This document shows positions 7,224-16,239 of a DNA stretch of 64,000 nt, piece by piece (positions within the stretch are counted from its first letter, which is position 1; each line of letters starts with the position of its first letter). The stretch lies in contig JAIMAG010000003.1 in the NCBI GenBank assembly GCA_023512135.1, forward strand, positions 1 through 64,000. Direction: 5' to 3'. Under the pieces are notes generated by a model. The model had not been told where the DNA came from and did no database searches. It saw only the letters and a list, made by a program, of their open reading frames with translations. A program made the translations under genes and the position numbers. The stretch is from Terriglobia bacterium. Lineage in GTDB: Bacteria > Acidobacteriota > Terriglobia > Acidiferrales > UBA7541.

Positions 7224-9377
7224 ATGTCGCCTGAAGCTGGCTGGATGTGGTTTGTCATGGGGATCAGCGTGTTGTCGCTGGGGATGGCGGCACTCTTCAC
7301 GCGCCAGGTGCTTTCGGCCGATACCGGCACGGCCGCCATGCAGCAGATCGCCGCAGCCATCAAAGAAGGCGCCGAAGCGTTTCTGCGTCGGCAGTACAAA
7401 ACGATCTACCTCTGGAGCCTGCTGATCGGCTTGCTGATCTTTATTTTCTACCTCATGGTACACGGCGCGGCACTGGCCTGGCGGACGACGATTTCATTCG
7501 TGGTGGGAGCGATCTGCTCGGGGATTGCCGGCTTCAGCGGCATGTTCGTTTCGATTCGGGCGAATCTGCGGGCAGCGGCGGCAGCGCGGACTGACCTGAA
7601 CCGGGCGCTGCAACTGGCACTACGCGGCGGCGCTGTGACGGGCCTGTCAGTGGTGGCCATGTCGCTGTTGGGCGTGGGGGGTATCTTCCTGCTATTTGGC
7701 GGGATGGACGACCCGCAGACGGTGCCGTACCAGATTGTGGGATTCGGCTTCGGAGCGAGCCTGGTGGCGTTGTTTGCCCAGCTCGGTGGCGGTATCTACA
7801 CAAAAGCAGCCGACGTGGGCGCTGACCTGGTCGGGAAAGTGGAAGCAGGCATCCCGGAAGACGATCCGCGCAATCCGGCGGTGATTGCCGACCTGGTTGG
7901 TGACAACGTGGGCGACTGCGCCGGCCGCGGCGCGGACCTGTTCGAGTCCACTGCGGCGGAAAACATCGGGGCCATGATTCTGGGAGTGGCCCTGTTTGGA
8001 CAGTTCGGGTTGCTGGCGATTTTCTTCCCGCTGGTGGCCCGGGCGTTCGGACTGATTGCCTCGATCCTGGGCGTGTGGGCCGCACGGATGCGCAGCGAAA
8101 CCGAAGACCCCATGACGGCACTGAATCGCGGCTACCTGGTCACCACCCTGTTTGCCGGCATCGGGTTCTACATCTCCGTCCACTTCCTGCTCGGCAACAA
8201 TCTGTGGTTCTTCGCGGCGGGGCTGATCGGAATTGCCACCAGCTACCTGTTCGTGTGGATCACCCAGTATTACACCGAGTACCGCTACCGGCCGGTGCTG
8301 ACGATTGCGGAAAGCTCAAAGACCGGGCCGGCGACCAACATCATCACCGGCTTTGCCGTGGCGCTGGAGTGTACGGGACTGCCGGTGCTGACGATTTCTG
8401 CAGCGATTCTGGGCTCGTACTACTGCGGGCAGCGCGGCCTGCCGGACGTACCCGGCGCGGGGCTCTACGGCACCGCGGTGGCCACGATGGGCATGCTTTC
8501 GACGGCGGCCTACATTCTGGCGATGGATACTTTCGGGCCCATCACAGACAACGCCGGCGGGATCATCGAGATGTCCGGCGCCCCGGAGGAAGTGCGCAAG
8601 CGCACCGACCGGCTCGATTCCGTCGGCAACACGACCAAGGCACTCACCAAGGGATACGCCATCGGGTCGGCCGCGCTGGCGGCGTTTCTGCTGTTTTCCG
8701 CGTATCTCGACGAAGTCACCGTGCTGCTGCGCAAGGCCGGCGCACCGGCGACGTACTATTTCGCTTCCGTGGACATCGGTAAGGTGCCCGTGTTCATCGG
8801 CGCGCTGATCGGTGCAACGCTGGTGTTCTTGTTCAGCGCATTTGCCATCAAAGCGGTGGGGCGCACGGCACAGCTCGTCATTGAAGAAGTGCGTCGACAG
8901 TTCCGCGAAAACCCGGGCATCATGGAAGGACGCACGAAACCGGACTACGGCCGCTGCGTGGACATCGTGACGGCCGGTGCCCTGAGAGCTATGGCGCTGC
9001 CCGGGTTGCTGGCCGTCGGCGTGCCGGTCGCGGTGGGCTTTCTGTTCAAGTACCTGCCTGCCGGCGAGGGACTGACCATCGGGGAAACCGTGCTGAATAC
9101 GATCGGTGCCGAATCGGTGGCGGCCGTGTTGATGGTGGGCACCATCGGAGGCATCCTGCTGGCAACGCTGATGAACAACGGCGGCGGAGCGTGGGACAAC
9201 GCCAAGAAATATATCGAAACCGGTCAGTTTGGCGGGAAACGGTCGGAGGCGCACAAAGCCGCGGTGGTCGGTGACACCGTCGGCGACCCGTTCAAAGACA
9301 CCGCCGGGCCCTCGCTGCACGTGCTGGTCAAACTGCTGAGCACCATTACGCTGGTCATGGCCCCGCTGTTTCTCTGA
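7224..9377 (+). CDS. hppA: Membrane-bound H+-translocating pyrophosphatase, K+-independent type
   Basis: 717 residues from the ATG at 7224, which follows GGGGAGG; an in-frame start far upstream is unlikely. About 16 hydrophobic helices. The substrate site is clear: GGGIYTKAADVGADLVGKVE, then GIPEDDPRNPAVIADLVGDNVGD, and later TDNAGGIIEM and GDTVGDPFKDTAGPS, with the aspartates that bind Mg-pyrophosphate. The potassium-selectivity position reads GNTTKALTKG with Lys472, the hallmark of K+-independent H+-pumps, where K+-dependent enzymes have Ala. The enzyme couples pyrophosphate hydrolysis to proton export from the cytoplasm, saving energy from biosynthetic by-products. It stands alone behind its own promoter and diverges from the DedA-like gene. 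Confidence 0.96.
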   Translation: MSPEAGWMWFVMGISVLSLGMAALFTRQVLSADTGTAAMQQIAAAIKEGAEAFLRRQYKTIYLWSLLIGLLIFIFYLMVHGAALAWRTTISFVVGAICSGIAGFSGMFVSIRANLRAAAAARTDLNRALQLALRGGAVTGLSVVAMSLLGVGGIFLLFGGMDDPQTVPYQIVGFGFGASLVALFAQLGGGIYTKAADVGADLVGKVEAGIPEDDPRNPAVIADLVGDNVGDCAGRGADLFESTAAENIGAMILGVALFGQFGLLAIFFPLVARAFGLIASILGVWAARMRSETEDPMTALNRGYLVTTLFAGIGFYISVHFLLGNNLWFFAAGLIGIATSYLFVWITQYYTEYRYRPVLTIAESSKTGPATNIITGFAVALECTGLPVLTISAAILGSYYCGQRGLPDVPGAGLYGTAVATMGMLSTAAYILAMDTFGPITDNAGGIIEMSGAPEEVRKRTDRLDSVGNTTKALTKGYAIGSAALAAFLLFSAYLDEVTVLLRKAGAPATYYFASVDIGKVPVFIGALIGATLVFLFSAFAIKAVGRTAQLVIEEVRRQFRENPGIMEGRTKPDYGRCVDIVTAGALRAMALPGLLAVGVPVAVGFLFKYLPAGEGLTIGETVLNTIGAESVAAVLMVGTIGGILLATLMNNGGGAWDNAKKYIETGQFGGKRSEAHKAAVVGDTVGDPFKDTAGPSLHVLVKLLSTITLVMAPLFL

Positions 9378-9457
9378 GTGGCGCGGGGCTCCGCCTGCGG
9401 GGCACCACCGGGAACGTTCCACGACAGGACACAGCGAAAACGCCGCGCCCGCTCGGG

Positions 9458-10723
9458 CTAGCTGCGAAGCAAGCCGAGGAACGTTTTCTGGTCGGCGGTG
9501 AAGCCCGGGAAGACCGCATCGAGCTGTGTGTTGCCCAAGTGACGGGCGATCAGTTCGCTGAGCACGGTGCGGAAATCGGTGGTCAGCGCCAGGTCGCGAC
9601 CCTCGAACAATTGCTCACGTTCCAGCCCCGGCCATTTGCCGTAGACTTTCCCGCCCCGCACATCTCCCCCGAGAACGAAAAAGCAGGTGGCCGTACCGTG
9701 GTCGGTGCCGCGGTTGCCGTTTTCGTGCACCGTGCGACCGAACTCGCTCATAGTGACCAGAACAACATCGGCCATCCGTTCGCCCAGGTCGCGGTGAAAT
9801 GCGGCCAGTCCCTGGGCCAGGTCGCGCAGCAGATTGGCCAGCTGTCCCTGCACGCCGCCTTCGTTGACGTGGTGGTCCCAGCCACCGCTGTCGAGAAATG
9901 CGCACTCCAGGCCGATGTCGGCTTTGATGAGCTGGGCTACTTGCAACAATGCCTGGCCAAAGCGCGAGCGGGGATACTCGGCTCCGTTTTCGGGCTGGTA
10001 GCGTGCAGGATTATTGCGGCGCAGGATATCCATGGCCTCAAACATCTCCTGCCCGACGCCTCGCAGGGCCTGATCCACCGCCTGGGCGTACATGGCCTCG
10101 AAGCCACCCACCACCGCCTGCGGCGCCAGCACCTGGAATTGGCGCACGTCGGCCAGGGCCACGGCCGGAGCCGCACCCGCCAGCGTGCGGGGCAGCGCCG
10201 GCCCGAGCGCAACGGCACGGAAGGGCGACTCCCTGCGGTCTTCGGCAAGTTCGGCGTCGCTGACCTGCAGATGACGGTTCAGCCAGCCGTCCGGAGTGGA
10301 TTTCCGGCCCGGTGTGCCGGACTCCATGTAGTCCTGAGCGTCGAAGTGCGAGCGCGTATAGGCCGGAGAGCCGACCGCGTGCACAATCGCCAGTTCCTGG
10401 TTCGAAAACAGCGGCAGCAGCGGCTCGAGCGAGGGGTGCAAGCCGAAGAAGCCATCCAGGTCCAGCGCGGCTTCGCGGTTGCCGCGCTGCGGCCGCGGGA
10501 TGGCGATGGTCGGGCGCAGGCGGTAGTAGTTGGCTTCACCGTAGGGGATGACGGCGTTCAGTCCGTCCAGGGCACCGCGCTGGAACAGCACAACCAGAAT
10601 TTTCCGGCGGCTGCCCTTCTGCTGCGAAGCCGCCACCGCACGGGTCAGGAATCCAGGCAACGCACTGAAGCCGAGCAGGGCGATGCCGCTCGATTTGAGA
10701 AACACTCTGCGGGTCAGTTCCAT
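9458..10723 (-). CDS. DUF1501 family protein with Tat signal
   Basis: 421 residues. The N-terminus MELTRRVFLKSSGIALLG is a twin-arginine-type signal (TRRVFLK) followed by a hydrophobic stretch and an AVAA cleavage region. The mature part matches DUF1501, a family related to alkaline-phosphatase-fold sulfatases: VLFQRGALDGLNAVIPYG, SHFDAQDYMESGT, the SGGWDHH stretch and VTMSEFGRTVHENGNRGTDHG. The start is supported by GGAGGTCCGCC before the ATG. It lies 62 bases downstream of the DUF1800 gene, and this pair recurs together in Acidobacteriota, Planctomycetota and others, so a joint extracytoplasmic task is likely, but its substrate has not been established as far as I know. Confidence 0.9.
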   Translation of the reverse strand: MELTRRVFLKSSGIALLGFSALPGFLTRAVAASQQKGSRRKILVVLFQRGALDGLNAVIPYGEANYYRLRPTIAIPRPQRGNREAALDLDGFFGLHPSLEPLLPLFSNQELAIVHAVGSPAYTRSHFDAQDYMESGTPGRKSTPDGWLNRHLQVSDAELAEDRRESPFRAVALGPALPRTLAGAAPAVALADVRQFQVLAPQAVVGGFEAMYAQAVDQALRGVGQEMFEAMDILRRNNPARYQPENGAEYPRSRFGQALLQVAQLIKADIGLECAFLDSGGWDHHVNEGGVQGQLANLLRDLAQGLAAFHRDLGERMADVVLVTMSEFGRTVHENGNRGTDHGTATCFFVLGGDVRGGKVYGKWPGLEREQLFEGRDLALTTDFRTVLSELIARHLGNTQLDAVFPGFTADQKTFLGLLRS

Positions 10724-10785
10724 GGCGGACCTCCTGGGTCGGATTTGCGGGCTGGACGCGAAGGTCTGGCCGACTTCGTCCCTCC

Positions 10786-12720
10786 CTAACGACGCTGAAA
10801 TTCCGGCGCGCCCAGCACCAATCCGAACACGAGCGCAGCATTGATTTCACGGGCCGGATCGTCGAGCACCGCCTGGCGAATCTGCGGGTCTGCCAGCTGG
10901 CGTTCGATGGTGGTGCGCGTCTCCGGTGAGATCTGGCCGGCGAGGAATTGGCTGACCGCGCGATCGAGCACCGCGTGGGGATCGCGCGGATCGGTGCGCG
11001 CCAGCAGACCGGTCAGGTCCACGCGCACACCGCGCACGCGATTGGCAGCCAGGGCAATGGCGAAATTCAGCCGGTGCAGCAGAGCACCCGTGTTCACCCA
11101 GGCTTCGGCGCGATCGGAGTATCCGGTGGGCGGCTGGCACTGGTAGAGCGGCTCGCCGATGCGTTCGACCCAGCTCACCAGCAGCAGTGGCACTTCGACT
11201 TCTGCGCCCAGGGCACGCACAGCGCTGGCCACCAGCTCGAACGGCTTTTTGATTTTGGCGCGGTAGACCTGTCGCGACCAGAACTCTGGCGAATAGACCA
11301 TTGACTGGACGACAGCGCGAATGTCGCCATCGGTCTTCTGAAAAGTTTCTGCCATGCGCGCAACCAGCGACTCCGGGGGAGTGTCCGAGACAAACCGCCG
11401 GGCCAGCTTCGTGGCGATGAACCGTGCCGTACTGGGATGGCGGACGAGCAGGTCGAGCACAGCCTCGCCGTCTTTTTTGCCCCCGTAGTGAATCTTCTTC
11501 CCGAGAACGATTTTCTCACCCGGGTCGTGCAGCCGTGCGTCGAAATAGAACTCGGGATCGCGGTTCAGGGCCCGCAGGGTCCAACCGGTGAAGGCGCGGG
11601 CGACTTCGAGGATGTCCTGCTGGGTGTAGCCGCCATCCACGCCGAGTGTGTGCAGCTCGAGCAGTTCTCGAGCATAGTTTTCGTTCAAGCCGCGACGCTG
11701 GCGCAAGCGCTGCTGAGCAGCCTGCGGGTTGCCTGCGGCCGCAGATTGCTGCTGCCGATCTGCCCGACGCGGATCGCCGGCCATGCGGCTCTGCCGCGGG
11801 AGAACAAAAAACGGGTCGAACGGCTCGCCGAAACGGTCGCGGCGGCTGGCATTGCCGAAGCGCTGCTGGAACAGTTCCCGGCGGCGGGTCAGTTCCTGCT
11901 CGAGCCGCTCGTACGCTTTCGGGTCAATGCTGAGCCAGTTGTCCAGATAGAAAAGCATCGCCGGATGTTCGGCCGTGGCACCCAGCAAATCGCGAAACTT
12001 GCCGAGCACGTGCGGACGAATTGCGTCGCGCTCGTACGAGGTAATCAGCCAGCGATCGGCGCCTTTGCCGGCAAACACGTTGAAGTGGTTGAACCAGAAA
12101 TCCGCGAGGACCTCGGCAAGTTGCCGCTCTGAATAGATGGCCCGTGTGAGCTTGGCCATGGCCAGCTCGGCCGTGATGCGGCCCGGCAGGCGAATCTCCG
12201 TGTAGCGGGCCGGGTCCTGCGCCAGGGCACGCAACGATGCCGGGACTTCGCCCGGGCTGGGGCGCTGCTCCTGCATCCGCCGACGATATTCTTCGACCGA
12301 GATGCCCATGCGCCGTGCAGCCAGAGCTGGATTGGGAAATTCTTCCAGCAGTTGGCCCGAAGACATGGTCAGGGTGGGATAGCGTTCCAGACGGCGGGCA
12401 ACGGCGGCGTCGTGGATCTGTTCAGGATGGAGCTGCGCGCGGATCCAGGTTTCCAGTCCCATCGCGCGGATGCGTTCCACTTCCCCGGGCCGAGGACCGA
12501 AGCCCAGCCGGTTCAGCGCGTGCAGAATGGCTTCCTCTTCGGTGAGCTCAGTGATGGGCAACCGGCCCGCCCAGGCCGGTGCGCTCACCGCCGGCCGCTG
12601 TGCGCGAAGAGAGGGTACCGCCAGCGTCAGCAGCCCCAGCCAGCACAGCAGCAAACCGGCCGTTCGTAGCCGCCTGGAAGTCCATGGAAGCCATCCGGCA
12701 ACAGAACTCCTTCTCTGCAT
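10786..12720 (-). CDS. DUF1800 family exported protein
   Basis: 644 residues. The N-terminal ~40 residues form a signal peptide with an Arg-rich start and LLLCWLGLLTLAVPSLRA. The body has the DUF1800 features: HALNRLGFGPRPGEVERI near the start, then VLADFWFNHFNVFAGKG, and later GLNENYARELLELHTLGVDGGYTQQDI split across the protein, and KLARRFVSD. A Gln/Arg-rich linker (around residues 320-345) interrupts the domain. ATG at 12720 is preferred to the GTG directly before it; AGGGG precedes both. It is the first gene of a two-gene leftward operon with the DUF1501 gene. Function unknown; the partner relationship is well established by gene neighbourhood. Confidence 0.9.
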   Translation of the reverse strand: MQRRSSVAGWLPWTSRRLRTAGLLLCWLGLLTLAVPSLRAQRPAVSAPAWAGRLPITELTEEEAILHALNRLGFGPRPGEVERIRAMGLETWIRAQLHPEQIHDAAVARRLERYPTLTMSSGQLLEEFPNPALAARRMGISVEEYRRRMQEQRPSPGEVPASLRALAQDPARYTEIRLPGRITAELAMAKLTRAIYSERQLAEVLADFWFNHFNVFAGKGADRWLITSYERDAIRPHVLGKFRDLLGATAEHPAMLFYLDNWLSIDPKAYERLEQELTRRRELFQQRFGNASRRDRFGEPFDPFFVLPRQSRMAGDPRRADRQQQSAAAGNPQAAQQRLRQRRGLNENYARELLELHTLGVDGGYTQQDILEVARAFTGWTLRALNRDPEFYFDARLHDPGEKIVLGKKIHYGGKKDGEAVLDLLVRHPSTARFIATKLARRFVSDTPPESLVARMAETFQKTDGDIRAVVQSMVYSPEFWSRQVYRAKIKKPFELVASAVRALGAEVEVPLLLVSWVERIGEPLYQCQPPTGYSDRAEAWVNTGALLHRLNFAIALAANRVRGVRVDLTGLLARTDPRDPHAVLDRAVSQFLAGQISPETRTTIERQLADPQIRQAVLDDPAREINAALVFGLVLGAPEFQRR

Positions 12721-12901
12721 CACTTTTCCCCTCGGAACGTCTCTCCGCAGGATTCCGTTTTTTTTGCATACGCCCGCTCAAACAACTTAACCCCGGCCGC
12801 GCGCAAAAGTTTCGCTGCGACGCGAAAGGGTCATCTTCGGTTGGCACCCGATGAGGCAGCCGGTAGAATGGCAGAACACCGCAATTTTTCAGGGAGGCGA
12901 A

Positions 12902-14092
12902 ATGGTTCTGCATCGGACGCTGGAAGACCTGCTGCCTTCGCTGGTGGTGCTGGCCGGCGTGCTCGGCGGGATGTATCTGCTGTTCCGGGTGAGCAAACGG
13001 GCGATCCGCAAGCTGGCCGACCGCATGAAGGAAGAAGACCGCGAGCACGCCGAAGAAATCAAACAGTGGGCGGATCAGTTGACGCGGTTTGTGCTGCACT
13101 CGATCCTGTTCGTTGCAGGCGTGGCCGCCCTGTTCATTATCCTGCGCGGACTGGGTCTGCAGGGATTCCCGGCGCTGTCGTGGGAGCGGGTGGCCGACTG
13201 GTTGCTGGGGCCGGGGCTGCGGATTCTGCTCGTGCTGAGCGGGGCATTTGTCCTCAGCCGGGTGCTGCACCTGCTGATTGCGCGGATGCCGCTGCTCGTG
13301 GTGCCGCGGGAAGGGCCGCTGGCGGAGCTGGCCGAACGCAAAAAACGCACAGACACAATCACCCGGATGCTCCGCATGCTGACCACTGCCGTGGTGATGG
13401 TGATCGCCGGCTTGATCGTGCTCCGCGAGCTGGGCGTGGATATCACTCCGATTCTGACCGGCGGCGCCATCGCGGGCCTGGCGGTCGGCTTCGGTGCGCA
13501 GAATCTGGTTCGGGACGTGATCTCCGGTTTCTTCCTGATCCTCGAAAATCAAGTGCGCGTGGGGGACGTCGTCCAGATCAATGGCAAGGGCGGGCTGGTG
13601 GAAAATATCCAGTTGCGCACGATCGTGCTTCGCGGGCTGGATGGAACGGTGCACATCATTCCCAACGGCGCCATCAACGAACTGTCGAACATGACCAAAG
13701 ATTTTTCCTACTATGTGATCGACATGGGCGTGGCCTACAAGGAAGATACCGACCGCGTCGTGGCCGTGATGCAAGAAGTCGCGGAGGAGTTGCGCCGCGA
13801 TCCGAACTACGCGCCTCGCATCCTCGGTCCACTGGAGGTGCTCGGCGTGGACGCCTTCGCGGATTCTGCCGTGATCATCAAAGTGCGCATCAAAACCGTG
13901 CCGATGGAGCAGTGGAACGTGGGCCGCGAGCTGCGCCGGCGGATCAAAAAGGCGTTCGACGCCCGGGGCATCGAAATTCCCTTCCCGCACCTCTCGGTGT
14001 ACATGGGGGAAGCGAGCAAACCGTTTGCGGTGGAAGTGGCCGAACACGCTGCCCGCGAACGCAACCAGGAAAAACTCCGGGGCGATTCCTAG
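12902..14092 (+). CDS. MscS-family mechanosensitive channel
   Basis: 396 residues from ATG 12902, which has GGGAGG five bases upstream; the in-frame ATG 51 bases earlier lacks such a site. There are four or five transmembrane helices up to about residue 210. The pore-lining TM3 and the start of the beta domain read GGAIAGLAVGFGAQNLVRD and GFFLILENQVRVGDVVQING, the signature of MscS; IPNGAINELSNMTKDFSYY follows. The C-terminal vestibule is about 110 residues. Small MscS channels open under membrane tension and release solutes on hypo-osmotic shock. This one diverges from the DUF1800 gene and precedes, in convergent orientation, the gene for trehalose synthesis, an osmolyte. Confidence 0.93.
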   Translation: MVLHRTLEDLLPSLVVLAGVLGGMYLLFRVSKRAIRKLADRMKEEDREHAEEIKQWADQLTRFVLHSILFVAGVAALFIILRGLGLQGFPALSWERVADWLLGPGLRILLVLSGAFVLSRVLHLLIARMPLLVVPREGPLAELAERKKRTDTITRMLRMLTTAVVMVIAGLIVLRELGVDITPILTGGAIAGLAVGFGAQNLVRDVISGFFLILENQVRVGDVVQINGKGGLVENIQLRTIVLRGLDGTVHIIPNGAINELSNMTKDFSYYVIDMGVAYKEDTDRVVAVMQEVAEELRRDPNYAPRILGPLEVLGVDAFADSAVIIKVRIKTVPMEQWNVGRELRRRIKKAFDARGIEIPFPHLSVYMGEASKPFAVEVAEHAARERNQEKLRGDS

Positions 14093-14120
14093 TCGCCGGC
14101 CCTGCTTCCGGTGGGTGTCC

Positions 14121-15371
14121 TTATCGCTGGTTCAGCAGAATCAGGAACAGCAACAGGTAGCGCCGCAGATTGCGCGTAATCAGGAAATTCTCTTTGACGT
14201 GTTCATGACCGTTGCGGCCGAGCTGCCGGGCGAAGTCGGGGTTGGCGAGCAGATAGCGCAACTGGTAGGCACAGCCTTCCACCGAGTGCACCAGCATGCC
14301 GGTGACTTTGTGGATGACCTGAGAGGGAATTCCGCCCACGGCCGAAGCGACAACGGGCTTTTTCTTCCACAGCGCTTCCGTAACCGTGAGCCCGAAACCT
14401 TCGCGGATGGATTTCTGGATGACGATGGTGGAGGCGCGCTGCAGTGCGTTAATCTCGCGCGCACTCCAGGGCGGCAGGTTCAGCACATGGATATCGGGGT
14501 CGCCTGCAGCGGCTTCTTCGACCTCCCGGAGCACCTCTGAACCTTCCGGGTCGTCGCTGGCTGCACCGCCGGCCAAAACAAGCTGGCAGTCGTGATACTT
14601 CTTTACCATGCGATACGCCCGGATAACGCCGACCGGGTCCTTCAAGCGATCAAACCGGGACACCTGGGTCAGGATGGGCCGCTGCGGATCGATCTGAAAG
14701 CGCTCGAGCACGCTGCGGATGAATTTTGCATCCAGCTCACGGTTCTTGTCCGCGAGCGGGTCGATGGTGGGGAAGAACAGGTATTGGGGAATCGGGAGCC
14801 CTTGCGTAAAGGCCGGCGAAGAGAACAGCGCGGCATCGTATTGTTCCACATACGGCCGCAGAAACTCCCAGACCTCCGAGTTCGGATGGGAAAGGTCGAT
14901 GTGACAGCGCCAAATCCAGTGTGCCGGCGTGCGGTCCCGCTCGACCACCAAAGCCACCGGCTGGGGATCATGCACCACAATGAAATCTTCGCTGAACTCC
15001 AGACGCCGGCGATTCTCTTCATTCGTCGCCAGGAACGTCGCAAACCACTCCGGCCCTCCCTGAAAGGGCCCCCCATGGAGCGCATTGTGGAAGGCTTTGG
15101 TGATCTGAAAAAATTCGTCTCCGCCGGTGATCACATCCCAGCGGGTGGGCACCCCGACCTCCTGCAGCAGAGGCACCAGCCGATTCAGGATCTCCGCCAC
15201 GCCGCCGCCCACTGCGGTGGAGTTCACCATTTTGACGCTCCGGCCGGCCAGGCGGCGCGCCAGGGCCCGGAGTTCGTCCACTTCGCCGGGACCGATAATG
15301 CGCACGTAATCGTCCAGCCGCGGGGCGCGGCGGGCCGGAGCGGGAGACGGAACAGAAGCAGACATGTTCAT
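14121..15371 (-). CDS. treT: Trehalose glycosyltransferring synthase (TreT), GT4 family
   Basis: 416 residues. The N-terminal Rossmann domain has VNSTAVGGGVAEILNRLVPL, and the sugar-binding loops VITGGDEFFQITKAFHN, IWRCHIDLSHPN and FSSPAFTQGLPIPQYLFFP are characteristic of TreT. The GT-B C-terminal domain shows QVSRFDRLKDPVGVIRAY and the E-x7-E region SIREGFGLTVTEALWKKKP. TreT links NDP-glucose and glucose to trehalose in a reversible reaction. The start codon ATG 15371-15369 overlaps the stop of the DUF5752 gene in an ATGA arrangement, which both fixes the start and implies translational coupling. A trehalose role fits the adjacent mechanosensitive channel. Confidence 0.88.
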   Translation of the reverse strand: MNMSASVPSPAPARRAPRLDDYVRIIGPGEVDELRALARRLAGRSVKMVNSTAVGGGVAEILNRLVPLLQEVGVPTRWDVITGGDEFFQITKAFHNALHGGPFQGGPEWFATFLATNEENRRRLEFSEDFIVVHDPQPVALVVERDRTPAHWIWRCHIDLSHPNSEVWEFLRPYVEQYDAALFSSPAFTQGLPIPQYLFFPTIDPLADKNRELDAKFIRSVLERFQIDPQRPILTQVSRFDRLKDPVGVIRAYRMVKKYHDCQLVLAGGAASDDPEGSEVLREVEEAAAGDPDIHVLNLPPWSAREINALQRASTIVIQKSIREGFGLTVTEALWKKKPVVASAVGGIPSQVIHKVTGMLVHSVEGCAYQLRYLLANPDFARQLGRNGHEHVKENFLITRNLRRYLLLFLILLNQR

Positions 15372-16051
15372 GGGGAATCCCAGCTCTCGAGCAGGCGCAC
15401 GACTTCTTCGCGGACGCCTTCCAGAGTGTTCGTGTAAAAATCCACGCGGTTGATCCGCTCGGCCAGTTCGGGCAACCCGAGGCTGTGCTCCACCCAGAAA
15501 GAAAAGTCGTTGGTCTTCAACTGCAGGCGGAGCCGCGAATTGATCAGATGATAGTGCAGGGTATGCAGGCTCAGCCGACGAATGCCGCTGGCCAGCTCGG
15601 CCAGCGTGAACGCACGCAGCTCCACGGGAAAAACCACCTCGACCGCTTCGCAGAAGTGGAACGGCTCGAAGGCAGGCCGGTCGGCCGCGGGCGGGAAACT
15701 GCGGAGATGATCCTCCACCGCCTGCACCAGCGACCGGCGCAGGTCGGCAATCGAGACAAACTCGCGCAGATCGAGCGCGGCCATTCGTTCCGCGAGCGCC
15801 GGTTCGTTGCACGCTGCCATAACCCACTGGGCGAAGTCGCTGGAAAAGGTCGTGTAGTGGTGCGATTCCAGACTTTGAAACGTGTGGTAAAAAATCGATG
15901 CATCCGGACAGGTGCGCAGGTGCCGGGCGAGTTCACCCAGATTGGTCGCACGCTGCCGTCCGATGCGGATCAGGTAGGAAGCCGCGACGAACTGAAACGG
16001 CTCCGTGGCTCGCCGGGACCGGGCACTCGACGTTGCGGCGTGTTCCTGCAT
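15368..16051 (-). CDS. DUF5752 family protein, TreT partner
   Basis: 227 residues, soluble, no signal or membrane segment. The first half reads EPFQFVAASYLIRIGRQRA, followed by HTFQSLESHHYTTFSSDFAQW and EPALAERMAALD; the second half repeats the theme with FHFCEAVEVVFPVELRA, LHTLHYHLINSRLRL, DFSFWVEHSLGLPELAERI, so it looks like an internal duplication of a helical module. Proteins with this pattern (DUF5752) are found next to trehalose synthases; their biochemical role is not established. A TATGAT -10-like hexamer lies at 16076-16071. The coding sequence ends within the start codon of treT. Confidence 0.72.
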   Translation of the reverse strand: MQEHAATSSARSRRATEPFQFVAASYLIRIGRQRATNLGELARHLRTCPDASIFYHTFQSLESHHYTTFSSDFAQWVMAACNEPALAERMAALDLREFVSIADLRRSLVQAVEDHLRSFPPAADRPAFEPFHFCEAVEVVFPVELRAFTLAELASGIRRLSLHTLHYHLINSRLRLQLKTNDFSFWVEHSLGLPELAERINRVDFYTNTLEGVREEVVRLLESWDSP

Positions 16052-16142
16052 GGGAAGAAAAACTCATCCTATCATACGGGGGCTCACACCCGGTGCGGCT
16101 GCGCGGAAAATCACGCCGAGGATCGGAGCACGACAAAATCTT

Positions 16143-16172
16143 TTGACCCCGGCGACCTCGTTGCCGTATAAC
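16143..16172 (+). promoter_or_regulatory. Predicted sigma-70 promoter of the proline dehydrogenase gene
   Basis: TTGACC at 16143-16148, an 18-base spacer and TATAAC at 16167-16172. The start site should be near 16179, giving about 60 bases of leader to the chosen ATG. Confidence 0.6.
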
Positions 16173-16239
16173 CTTTGCGCGTCCGGTGATTCGGGCCACC
16201 GGAGCACGCTTGTTCGTCCGCAGGTGCCCGCGCAGGCCG

